64,000 bases of DNA, from assembly GCF_001424305.1 (NCBI RefSeq), contig NZ_LMPD01000002.1, positions 626,280-690,279 on the forward strand. Direction: 5' to 3'. Below, one piece after another: positions 30,498-40,138 of the stretch. How positions within the stretch are numbered: the stretch's first letter is position 1; the number at the start of each line of letters is the position of its first letter. The translations under genes were made by a program, and so were the position numbers. The notes beneath the pieces are model-generated. The model had not been told where the DNA came from. It searched no databases and saw only the letters and a list, made by a program, of their open reading frames with translations. Origin of the DNA: Pedobacter sp. Leaf176. GTDB taxonomy: Bacteria; Bacteroidota; Bacteroidia; Sphingobacteriales; Sphingobacteriaceae.

Positions 30498-30599
30498 AAA
30501 ACGGATGATAACGAAGTGGTAAATGGAACCTGAGTATATCAAATGTGTAAATTGATCGGGTCATCCGAAGACGACCCGAAAAACTAACCAAAATATCAT

Positions 30600-32225
30600 T
30601 TAATAACCAGGATTTTGAGTTAATACAGCATCTTTATTCAACTGTATTTCATTTAGTGGAATTGGCAATAACAATGCTTTTGATGTTAAGCCGGTAATCG
30701 GTTTAGATGCATCATTTGAATTTAACCGAAGTGCGCGTTCTACTAAAGTTCCGGTTCTCATTAAAGTCATTCTTCTGTTTTCTTCACCGATTAATTCCCT
30801 GGCCCTTTCATCAAGAATAAAATCTTTTGTCATATCAGCAGCGGTCACCTGAGCTGCATTTGCTCTGGTCCGCAATACATTAATTGTAGTCGCAGCTTCG
30901 GCAGTTTTACCTTGGGCAACCTGTGCTTCAGCAAGTAGCAAATAAGTTTCTCCCAGGCGCATCAGGATAAAATCCTTAATCATTGCATAGCCAAAAGTAT
31001 CGTTTGGATCGAAAGCGCCCCATTTGGTTGTACTTGGGCATATGTTAATTAACGTATCCGGACCTGTAAAAGGAACTTGCTTACCAAATCTGGCCGCATA
31101 AGTTGGATTTGGGTCATTATAATAATATCTTCTGCGAATGTTGTATTGCGAATTGCGGATGTCGTTTCCTTTATATAAACCATAAAGAACCCAGTTGCTT
31201 AACCGCAATCTGCCGATTGAACGACCACCTAATGAATCGGCTAGCGCCATACCAGCAATGTTGTAATAAGCAGCACCAAACACCCTTCTTTGTTGAGGAC
31301 TGTCACTAATTCCGCCAACCACACTAGCTGGATTTTCCTGTTCTAATACCCAGATGGCCTCAGTATTACCTTGCGCTCTTCTTTGATTTCCATATTGGAA
31401 CATATCAGAATAATAATCTCCAGCCTGACTGGTTTTAACACCATAACGGTTTTTAATTAAGCTGAATTTGCCGCTGCTGATGATTGCCTGAGCTTGTTGT
31501 TCGGCTAAATCTGGCTTACCAATGCGAAGGTAGACCTCAGCAAGCAATTGCATCGCCATAAATTTATTAGCTCTGGCATACATCTTACCTTTAGAATTCG
31601 TTTTAACCGCTTCAATATCCGGCAAATTTGTTACTGCATATTGCAAATCAGAGACAATGAAGTTGTTTACATCCGCTATTGGAGCCCTCACAAAGTCTGT
31701 TTTTGGACCGGTCAGTGCATGGGTTATTAACGGCACTCCGCCAAACAAAGTTGCTAAGTTGTTGTAAGCATAAGCCCTGAAAAATTTAGCTTCCGCATTT
31801 ACTAAATTTTTACCCCTTGCGCTAATAGTCGTAACACTCGGATTCTCAATTCCATCTACAATAATGTTAGTTAAATTTATCATTACATAGTTTCTGTTCC
31901 AGGTACGGGCAGCACCGTTGTCTGTAGGTGTTAGCGTAGCATAGTTATAGTAAGGAATTTCTACACCCTGCTGATTGTTCGTTGCGTTTGCAACATCGGT
32001 ACCAACCTGCCAAACACTTGGCCAGCCCTGTTGTTCAGACCAGGTAAACAATGTACTTGTATGATTATACAATCCAATTAACGATGCTTCAAATCCAAGT
32101 GAATCTGTAAGCGTTAATGGCGTATATGATGAAAACGGTTTCTCATCTAAAAATGCTTTCTTGCACGATGAAAATGCAACAAATAGCACTGATAATGATG
32201 CAATTATGGTTATATATTTTTTCAT
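30600..32225 (-). CDS. SusD/RagB-family outer-membrane lipoprotein
   Basis: Lipobox FSSCKKAFLDEKP, FFRAYAYNNLATLFGGVPL, FILDERARELIGEENRRMTLMR. Confidence 0.93.
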   Translation of the reverse strand: MKKYITIIASLSVLFVAFSSCKKAFLDEKPFSSYTPLTLTDSLGFEASLIGLYNHTSTLFTWSEQQGWPSVWQVGTDVANATNNQQGVEIPYYNYATLTPTDNGAARTWNRNYVMINLTNIIVDGIENPSVTTISARGKNLVNAEAKFFRAYAYNNLATLFGGVPLITHALTGPKTDFVRAPIADVNNFIVSDLQYAVTNLPDIEAVKTNSKGKMYARANKFMAMQLLAEVYLRIGKPDLAEQQAQAIISSGKFSLIKNRYGVKTSQAGDYYSDMFQYGNQRRAQGNTEAIWVLEQENPASVVGGISDSPQQRRVFGAAYYNIAGMALADSLGGRSIGRLRLSNWVLYGLYKGNDIRNSQYNIRRRYYYNDPNPTYAARFGKQVPFTGPDTLINICPSTTKWGAFDPNDTFGYAMIKDFILMRLGETYLLLAEAQVAQGKTAEAATTINVLRTRANAAQVTAADMTKDFILDERARELIGEENRRMTLMRTGTLVERALRLNSNDASKPITGLTSKALLLPIPLNEIQLNKDAVLTQNPGY

Positions 32226-32237
32226 GATGATTATAAA

Positions 32238-35231
32238 TTAACGTAATGAAACATTTAAACCCAATACGAAAGTTCTTGTTAAAGGATAATTATTTGTCCA
32301 ATCACCCGAGCCTCTGGAAGAATAATTATTTTCAGGATCCCAACCTATCCAATTGGTAAAGGTGTACAGGTTACGGCCACTCGCGTAAACCGTTAAGCCG
32401 CCAAGGTGAAGTTTATCTAATAAAGTCTGACTGAAGACATAACTTAAAGTAACATCCTTGATTCTCGTGTAACTTGCATCAGAAGCGTAGCCATAGCCCA
32501 GCGTGTTATTATAAGATAATGCAGGCCTTGTCTGACTCATGTTTTCCGCTGTCCAATAACCAATCTCTGCAGGCGTATTTCTCCTACCTGTTTCATCACC
32601 ATAAGTTAAATCCTGGTTGTTTTTAGTCATGCCTTGTGCAGTTTGAATAAAAATACTCAGGTTAATGTTTTTGTAATGGAAGGTATTAGTTAAACCACCG
32701 GTCCATTTTGGATCAATTTGTCCTAAAATGGTTCTGTCATCTGCTGTAATTCTACCGTCACCATTCAAGTCAGCAAATTTCAAACTACCTGGTCTTGCCG
32801 TTGGATCTTGTTTAGAAACATCTTCTCCGGTTTGCCAAACGCCGGTCATTTGATAATCGTAAATTACTCTGATTGGTTTTCCTAAAAACCACCTGTTTCC
32901 TAAATCATTTTTGCCATCACCATATAAATCGGTGATTTTGTTCTTGTTAGTTGCAAAAACGATAGCAGTTTCCCAACGGAAATCTTTACCAGTGAAATTT
33001 TGAGTGTTTAAGGTTACTTCTAAGCCTTTGTTTGTTGTTTTACCGATATTTTCTAAAACTCTCGAATATCCAGTAATAATAGGTAAGCTTCTGTTTAACA
33101 ATAAACCACTCGTTTTATTTTGATAAGCTTCTACTGTACCACTGATTCTGTTATTGAGAATTCCGAAGTCTAAACCAATATTGGCTGTTTTTGTCGTTTC
33201 CCATTGTAACGAAATATTACCTAAGTTGTTTGGAACTACACCAATTGTGCTTATGCCATTAAATGGGTAGCGTACAGAACCATCTGTGGTAATGGTGTTG
33301 TAAACGCCAACTGCCTCATTACCGGTTTTACCGTAGGATAACCTCAACTTTAAATTATTGAAGACTTTAGAATTTTTCATAAAATCTTCGTTAATGATGT
33401 TCCAGCCAATTGCAGCAGAAGGAAAAACACCATATTTGGTTGTATTTGCGCCAAATACCGAAGAACCGTCTCTACGTGCCGTTAAAGTAAACAAGTATTT
33501 ACTGTCGTATGAATAGAATAAACGTCCCATTTGTGAGTTTAATCCATATCTATCGCGGAATGAACCACTTGTTTGCGTTGCACCTGCACCAATATTATCA
33601 AGGCCTAGTTCATCGTTAACAAAACCAACTGCACCCGCTGTAGTGGAATTGTATTTACGTTCCTGCGCACTGTATAAAGCCGTAAAATCGAAATGGTGTT
33701 TTTTAATATCTTTAGAATAAGTTAAGATATTTTCAATAGTATAACTGTTTGTAGATGCATTGAAACTACTAGCAGTACCATTCAAATCATTGGCTAAGCG
33801 GCCAATATAACTTCCTCTCCGCTCAGGAAAGTAGGTATAACCTGCATTTAAACGAAACTTTAAACCCGTTAAGGCGCCTGGAAATTTTACTTCTGCATAT
33901 CCGTTTCCGTTGATATTTGTTGTTCTGCTTATTTGCGTTGTAGTTAAACCTAACAAGGGGTTTGTGTATAACTGCTCCGGACTCATCGGGTAAATTGCAT
34001 AAGTTCCGTTTGCATTATACTGCTGACCATAAGGGCTCATTGCTGTTGCGAACAATAAGTTTGCTCTGCCACCATCGTAGTTGTTACTGGTTAAAAACAG
34101 TGAAGTACCAACGGTTAAGAAACTCGTTACATTAACATCTAAGTTGGAACGTAAACCAATTCGTTTAAAATCATATCCCCTAATTACGCCTTTTTGTTTA
34201 AGGTAATCGCCGGAAATAAAATATTTAACATCTTGAGAACCACCAGAAATACCAACGTTATGATCCTGAATTACGCCTTGTTGCGTTGCTTCTTTAACCC
34301 AGTCGGTTGTTGTGCCCGCGTTATATGCAGGAAGCTCACCGATATTCGGGACAGGTCTCTGCTGTACTTGACCAGTTTGTTTAAGAAAGTCAGCATATTT
34401 TTGAACATATTCTGCGCCGCTTCTTGGTTCAAGGATGTGCGCTAAATTATCAATACCTGCATACCCGCTGTAGCGGATTACCGGCTTCCCTGCCGTACCC
34501 CTTTTTGTTGTAATCAAGATAACGCCATTTGATCCATTTGTACCATAAATTGCCGTAGCACTCGCATCTTTTAAAATTTCTACAGATGCAATATCGTTTG
34601 GATTGATGTCATTTAAAGAACCTCCTGTTTTACTTAATGGCACACCATCTACAACTACATAAGGACCACTGCCGGCAGTAATTGAATTCTGGCCCCTGAT
34701 TAAGGCATTTGGCTGGCTACCCGGAACTGATGAAGTTGTGGTAACATTTACGCCCGCAACGGCACCTTCGATAGATTGTAAAACGTTAGTAACCGGTAAT
34801 TGAGATAACCTGGCTTTTGGTACCGAAACTACCGAACCTGTAACATCCGAACGCTTTTGAGTACCATAACCAATAACAACAACATCGTTAAGTGTTTTAT
34901 CAGATTCTTCAGCGAGGTTTACATTTACCTGGGTATCATTACCAAGCACAACGGACTTCGAAGTATAGCCAATAAATGTATAAACAAGCGTTTCGCCTTT
35001 TGTGGCTGCTATTCTGTAACGGCCATTTCCATCAGAAATAGCAACCTTAGCCGTATTTTGGTTTTTGATTGTTGCACCTGGAATCGGTAATCCTTTGGCA
35101 TCGAGAACGGTACCGGAAACATCCGTGCTTCCCGTTTGAGCTAATGCGCTTATCGGGTTTATTTCTGCCATCAGAAATATTGCGAGTAAGGCTAGCATAC
35201 ACCTAATTGGTGAAAGTAAATTTTTTAGCAT
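32238..35231 (-). CDS. SusC/RagA TonB-linked outer-membrane transporter
   Basis: Carboxypeptidase-regulatory-like N-domain, NDVVVIGYGTQKRSDVTGSV plug, GTNGSNGVILITTKRG, aromatic-rich beta-barrel C-terminus. Confidence 0.95.
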   Translation of the reverse strand: MLKNLLSPIRCMLALLAIFLMAEINPISALAQTGSTDVSGTVLDAKGLPIPGATIKNQNTAKVAISDGNGRYRIAATKGETLVYTFIGYTSKSVVLGNDTQVNVNLAEESDKTLNDVVVIGYGTQKRSDVTGSVVSVPKARLSQLPVTNVLQSIEGAVAGVNVTTTSSVPGSQPNALIRGQNSITAGSGPYVVVDGVPLSKTGGSLNDINPNDIASVEILKDASATAIYGTNGSNGVILITTKRGTAGKPVIRYSGYAGIDNLAHILEPRSGAEYVQKYADFLKQTGQVQQRPVPNIGELPAYNAGTTTDWVKEATQQGVIQDHNVGISGGSQDVKYFISGDYLKQKGVIRGYDFKRIGLRSNLDVNVTSFLTVGTSLFLTSNNYDGGRANLLFATAMSPYGQQYNANGTYAIYPMSPEQLYTNPLLGLTTTQISRTTNINGNGYAEVKFPGALTGLKFRLNAGYTYFPERRGSYIGRLANDLNGTASSFNASTNSYTIENILTYSKDIKKHHFDFTALYSAQERKYNSTTAGAVGFVNDELGLDNIGAGATQTSGSFRDRYGLNSQMGRLFYSYDSKYLFTLTARRDGSSVFGANTTKYGVFPSAAIGWNIINEDFMKNSKVFNNLKLRLSYGKTGNEAVGVYNTITTDGSVRYPFNGISTIGVVPNNLGNISLQWETTKTANIGLDFGILNNRISGTVEAYQNKTSGLLLNRSLPIITGYSRVLENIGKTTNKGLEVTLNTQNFTGKDFRWETAIVFATNKNKITDLYGDGKNDLGNRWFLGKPIRVIYDYQMTGVWQTGEDVSKQDPTARPGSLKFADLNGDGRITADDRTILGQIDPKWTGGLTNTFHYKNINLSIFIQTAQGMTKNNQDLTYGDETGRRNTPAEIGYWTAENMSQTRPALSYNNTLGYGYASDASYTRIKDVTLSYVFSQTLLDKLHLGGLTVYASGRNLYTFTNWIGWDPENNYSSRGSGDWTNNYPLTRTFVLGLNVSLR

Positions 35232-35571
35232 AATGATTATTTGGTTAGTTATTTATTTGGTGATTGATTGTTTAATATTTTTTTCTGAAAACTTTTTTCT
35301 TCAAAAAATTTATTTGCGCATTAGCGGCTAACTTAAGCTCCGATGTCGATCTTCATAAATTTTACATTTGGTTGAAACAAATTAACTACAAATAGGCTTT
35401 CGCCGTGAGCGGTAATATGGTAATTAATAGGGGGTAAATTCTAACTAATTATTATAAAAATGCGTTTTTAAGCGTTTTAAGAAAAGGATAATAATTTTTA
35501 AACGTAAAAACTACGTTTATTTTTCGGAATAAGAGACAGCCTTATCCATTGCTTTTATTTTTTTTAAACCG

Positions 35572-36825
35572 TTATCTTAAATCCGCACTGTGGTCATTCG
35601 GAAAGTCTTCTCCTGCCCAAATCTTTTGTGAGCTCCATTTAGCCGCCGGATTTGCCCAAAACGCATCAGTTGATGGCAAGCCCAAAGGCAGGAAAATATT
35701 GCTGCAAATGTATGGACTGCCCTGGTTATTATAGAAGTCGCCAAGATCGGGTTGTGAACCATATAAGCCAATGGTTAGCCAGCCATTATTATAAGTTGTC
35801 GGGCTTTCCAAAGTTTTCCTGATAACCGCTGTTAAAGCACAACGTACCTGCTCCGGACTTAATTGTTTAGGTAAAACTTTTCTAAAGGCCATGTCTGCCA
35901 AATGGTGAAAAGCGCCACCACGATAAACAATTGAGCGGCCCGTTGCCGGATAAGTCCCGTCTGTATTAATTAAACGCTCCTGAATAATTGCATAGCGTTC
36001 ATTACGCTTTTTAATCTTTTCGAACATCGTGTTGTAATCTCTTACTTTGCTTCCAATTACATTCGAGATTGTAGCCAAATATGGGTGAATAACATAACTA
36101 TTATAATAATCAAAAGCATATGTACTACCATCTTTATACATGCCGTCGCCAACATACCATTGCTCCATTTGTTGTAAGGCATAATCAACACGCATTGGAT
36201 CCCAGCTGTAACCAAATTTGGCTAAAAAGGCTTCATTCATAGCGGAAAACAACAACCAGTTTGAAAATACCGGCTTAAATTTTCGGGTGGTAATGATGGA
36301 TTTCATCATTAACTCCTGATTCTTTTTATCGAGATTTTCCCATAGCCATGGCGCACGGATAAATGCCAGGGCAACATAGGATGCATCCACGAGCTGTTGT
36401 CCTCCGATATCGTAATTCATGAAATCTTTTGCATTGGAGTCCAATGAATTTTTCAAACCCAGAATTGCCCAGGCTCTATATTGCTTTCTTAAAGCGACTT
36501 CGGCTGCCTCGCCGCCTTCAAGTTGTAACCAGGGTGCAATCCCACTTAAAACCCTTCCTAAAACCTCTACATATTGTACTTTAATTCTGTGCTCCTTATT
36601 ATCAACATGAATGGATGTGACCTTAGGCATATTGATTTTTAAGCTGTCTTTTGCTAAATTATATAAAACAGGTTTCACCATTTTGTCCATCTGCTGAAGC
36701 CAGAATTGTCTTTCCGTTAAAACAGCTGTTTGCTTGCCTGCTTTTTTCTTTTGACCAAAGGCTGGTGCAGCAATAAAGGCAATTGCAATAAAGTTTAGGA
36801 ACAGCTTTTTAGTTAGGGTTTTCAT
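35572..36825 (-). CDS. DUF2264 family secreted protein
   Basis: Signal peptide; WLQLEGGEAAEVALRKQYRAWAILGLKNSLD, MEQWYVGDGMYKDGSTYAFDYYNSYVIHPYL. Confidence 0.75.
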   Translation of the reverse strand: MKTLTKKLFLNFIAIAFIAAPAFGQKKKAGKQTAVLTERQFWLQQMDKMVKPVLYNLAKDSLKINMPKVTSIHVDNKEHRIKVQYVEVLGRVLSGIAPWLQLEGGEAAEVALRKQYRAWAILGLKNSLDSNAKDFMNYDIGGQQLVDASYVALAFIRAPWLWENLDKKNQELMMKSIITTRKFKPVFSNWLLFSAMNEAFLAKFGYSWDPMRVDYALQQMEQWYVGDGMYKDGSTYAFDYYNSYVIHPYLATISNVIGSKVRDYNTMFEKIKKRNERYAIIQERLINTDGTYPATGRSIVYRGGAFHHLADMAFRKVLPKQLSPEQVRCALTAVIRKTLESPTTYNNGWLTIGLYGSQPDLGDFYNNQGSPYICSNIFLPLGLPSTDAFWANPAAKWSSQKIWAGEDFPNDHSADLR

Positions 36826-36838
36826 ATAGGTTGTTTGG

Positions 36839-37963
36839 TTAGTTTTTTAAAAATCTGTACATTTCACAGTTGGCCAAGAGAAAAGCGCCTACGCCAAAAT
36901 TTGCAGTTGAATTTGCATCAACAATTTGTCCGGGAATTGCTTTTTCTCCAATTGGCTGAACATAACCCACCTTACCACTTTCTTGCAGGGCGTTTTGAGT
37001 TAAATAGTTCCAGGCTTTCAGCGCAGCGGGAAAATAGGTTTTCTTATTTAAGTAACCATTATTGATTCCCCACAGCAAGCCATAAGTAAAAAAAGCCGTT
37101 CCACTGGTTTCACGACCAGGCGCATGGTTGGCATCGAGCATGCTGCGTGTCCAGTAACCTTCCTCCTGCTGACTTTTTAAAATCGCTTCGGCCATGCCTT
37201 TGTATTTAGCAATGTACTCTTTTCTGTGCTTATCGTTTTTCGGCAGGTCTTTCAGTACTTTTGCTAATCCAGCAAAAACCCATCCATCGCCCCTTGCCCA
37301 AAAATCTTTTTTACCATTTGTACTTTTATGTTTAGGGTAAACATATTTAGCATCACGATAGTAAAGTTTTGATTCACTATCGTACATAATGCTGTTCGCA
37401 TAAGTGAAATATTCATAGAGTTTATCCAGGTATTGATGATTCCCTGTTGTTTTGTACAGCTTTGTCATCACAGGCATTACCATGTACAAACCATCTGCCC
37501 ACCACCAGTAATCATTTTGTGTGGTGCTCATTTCATACTCCATAACCTCTTTTGCCCTGGCAATTTTATATGCTTCAGGTTTTAAATGGTACAAATCAAT
37601 ATAAGTTTGAAAGCAGATTTGCCAATCGCCGAAGAGAACATGTTCATCGGTTTCCCCATATTTATACTTCCACTGAGTTTTATCGGTTGATTTTGCCCCC
37701 ATCCATTGATTATAAACAGCCCAATCCTCTGAATATTTACGGTAAGTTTCATTTTTCGTTAGCGCTACAACCTCCATGTTCCCGGTATGATAAGCCGCAT
37801 TATCCCAGAAAGACCGGACTTCGGCTTTGTTATTTGTCTGCCAATACGAGTTTGCTTTATTTATGATGCCAAGCACCTCTTTTCTTAAAGGTAAATTTTG
37901 TGCCTTTAAATTTACTGCCAAAAGGAGCAGCATGAGTAAATTGAAAATACTTTTTTTCATCAT
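36839..37963 (-). CDS. Glycoside hydrolase family 88/105-type unsaturated uronyl hydrolase
   Basis: WWWADGLYMVMPVMTKLYKTTG, DFWARGDGWVFAGLAKVLKDLP, RETSGTAFFTYGLLWGINNGYL. Confidence 0.88.
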   Translation of the reverse strand: MMKKSIFNLLMLLLLAVNLKAQNLPLRKEVLGIINKANSYWQTNNKAEVRSFWDNAAYHTGNMEVVALTKNETYRKYSEDWAVYNQWMGAKSTDKTQWKYKYGETDEHVLFGDWQICFQTYIDLYHLKPEAYKIARAKEVMEYEMSTTQNDYWWWADGLYMVMPVMTKLYKTTGNHQYLDKLYEYFTYANSIMYDSESKLYYRDAKYVYPKHKSTNGKKDFWARGDGWVFAGLAKVLKDLPKNDKHRKEYIAKYKGMAEAILKSQQEEGYWTRSMLDANHAPGRETSGTAFFTYGLLWGINNGYLNKKTYFPAALKAWNYLTQNALQESGKVGYVQPIGEKAIPGQIVDANSTANFGVGAFLLANCEMYRFLKN

Positions 37964-40137
37964 TATTTAACAGGTTTAATTCCGGTAAGGGTTGGTCTTA
38001 CTTTTTTGATATTTCCATCGGCATCAAATTCCATCCTATCGATACATACTTCACGATTATATCCGGCAGCATCACCCATAGCGATGCCTTTTGGCCGGGT
38101 AAAACGATGGTAAACAATATACCATTCATCTTTTCCAGGAATTTGAATAACGCTGTTGTGTCCGGTTCCATAAATACCATTTTGAGTATCTTTCGAAAGA
38201 ATGAGGTTGTTTTCAGGGACGGATATTTTTCCCGTTGGCGAATCAGAAGTACCATATCGAACCCGATAATTTTCACTGCGCGTATCATCTTCCGACCACA
38301 AAAAATAATATTTTCCTTTACGATAAAACACTTCAGTTCCCTCTCTAAAATCTCTATTAGGTGTAATAACCTTTATCGAATTTGTATCAATCGAAACCAT
38401 ATCTGTATTTAAAGTTGCAACAGCCATATAACCGTTACCCCAATACAAATAACTTTTTCCATTTTTTGGGTCGGTAAAAACATCAGGGTCAATTTCCTGA
38501 CCACCTTTAATTCCCAAAGGTCTTGTTGCTATAAGTGCTTTGCCGCTATCTTTAAATGGGCCTTCAGGCTTATCTGCTATTGCGACGCCAACTTTCTGGG
38601 CAGCAGTGTAATAATAGAAATATTTATATTGTCCGTTAACTTTTTTTTCTGCGATTGTGGGGGCCCAGGCATTTCTTTTGCCCCAGGTCACATCTTTAAT
38701 CAAATCCAGTATAATACCCTCATCTTTCCAATTCACTAAATCTGGTGACGAAAAAGTTTTAAAATAGGAACCGCTCCAGCCTGTAAAACCATCGCTGGTT
38801 GGATACAGGTAATATTTTTTTGTTTTATTAGAATACAATATTTCAGGATCGGCATAGTAGCCTTTTAAAACCGGGTTACTATTTACTTCTACATTAACGT
38901 TGTAGGTAACTGCTGGTTTCACAGCGATTGTAATGGTTAATTTTTTAGACCCTTTGGAGAAATCAAGCTTGCCTGCTGGTGAAATAGCCACACCAGGATA
39001 ATAGGGAAACGCGGCATCGAAATTTCTTAAATTTGTGCCATAATCAACAGGAATGAAAAGTTTTTTATTTACGCTGTCTAAAACGATGTTATTCTTCTTA
39101 ATATACTTCGACTGGGTCGATTTAAGAACAGATTCAGCATTATACCACTTGGATACTAATTGTTCTATTTCCATTTGATTGAGGGGCAAAACAGTTCCAT
39201 GTCTCGGATGGAAATCCATAGAAACATCCTCGTCAACCACCTTAAAATTTTCTAAATCTTTGCTGCGCGTAAACTGATATTTTCCTTTCATATAAACATC
39301 GTACATCAGAATGTATTCATCACTATTGTTTAATTTGAATACGCCCGCACCTTCAACCGCATCGGTAGTTTGTTGGAGATATTTGTCTTCCAACTTATAA
39401 CCCTCGGTAAGCTTATCTGAAACTGCTTTTTTGATGCCATTGCCGTTCCCTTCAGTTTTAAAAAACAAATTGTATTTTCCATTGTGGTAAATGATGTCGC
39501 CATCAATACAAGAACCATTTGTAGGACTAAAAAACAATTGTTTTGGTTCAGTTTCTAAGTCTGTAAACTCGGCATTTGCGTAAGCATAGTAAATTTTATC
39601 AGGGTCTTTACCGTGTTTCATAGACCAATAAACCATATATTTTTGCTTTGAACTATCGTAAATGGTTTGAGGTGCCCATACGCGTAAAAGATTTTCATTA
39701 CCTGGAAATCTCTTTTGAATATTGACTACGGATGAGGTCCAGTTAACCAAGTCAGTCGATTTAAGCAATACCATTGCCCGATTGGAGTCCCATCCTTTTG
39801 CAGAAACCATGTCAGTAACCACCATATAAAAAGATTTGCCATCAATGCCACGCAGGATATGAGGGTCGCGAACGCCCCCCGTTGAACTAATTTTTTCGGA
39901 AGAAATTACCGGTTCATCATTATTTAAGGCATTAAAACTATATCCGTTCTTGCTTATCGCGAAGTGGATGGCTTCTTCCTTTTTATCATCACCAGTGAAA
40001 TAGACAAATAGGTAACCGGCTTCTTTACTTCCAATCGTACTATTTGATTGCGCAGATAATTTACCGGGAAACAGGCTCATTAAAAGCAAAAAAAGAATAG
40101 TGGCATTAAAATGGTTTTTTAACTTCAGGTGTTTCAT
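37963..40137 (-). CDS. Double-module GH43-like secreted protein
   Basis: Two propeller-type modules (GGVRDPHILRG... and LKGYYADPEILYSN...NAWAPTIAEKK...EIDPDVFTDPKNGKSYLYWGN); start moved to ATG at 40137 (MKHLKLKNHFNATILFLLLMSLFPGKLSAQ). Confidence 0.8.
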   Translation of the reverse strand: MKHLKLKNHFNATILFLLLMSLFPGKLSAQSNSTIGSKEAGYLFVYFTGDDKKEEAIHFAISKNGYSFNALNNDEPVISSEKISSTGGVRDPHILRGIDGKSFYMVVTDMVSAKGWDSNRAMVLLKSTDLVNWTSSVVNIQKRFPGNENLLRVWAPQTIYDSSKQKYMVYWSMKHGKDPDKIYYAYANAEFTDLETEPKQLFFSPTNGSCIDGDIIYHNGKYNLFFKTEGNGNGIKKAVSDKLTEGYKLEDKYLQQTTDAVEGAGVFKLNNSDEYILMYDVYMKGKYQFTRSKDLENFKVVDEDVSMDFHPRHGTVLPLNQMEIEQLVSKWYNAESVLKSTQSKYIKKNNIVLDSVNKKLFIPVDYGTNLRNFDAAFPYYPGVAISPAGKLDFSKGSKKLTITIAVKPAVTYNVNVEVNSNPVLKGYYADPEILYSNKTKKYYLYPTSDGFTGWSGSYFKTFSSPDLVNWKDEGIILDLIKDVTWGKRNAWAPTIAEKKVNGQYKYFYYYTAAQKVGVAIADKPEGPFKDSGKALIATRPLGIKGGQEIDPDVFTDPKNGKSYLYWGNGYMAVATLNTDMVSIDTNSIKVITPNRDFREGTEVFYRKGKYYFLWSEDDTRSENYRVRYGTSDSPTGKISVPENNLILSKDTQNGIYGTGHNSVIQIPGKDEWYIVYHRFTRPKGIAMGDAAGYNREVCIDRMEFDADGNIKKVRPTLTGIKPVK

Positions 40138-40138
40138 T

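Noticed and set aside
34194-34445. Plus-strand ORF inside susC
   Set aside because: Antisense shadow ORF within a clear SusC gene.
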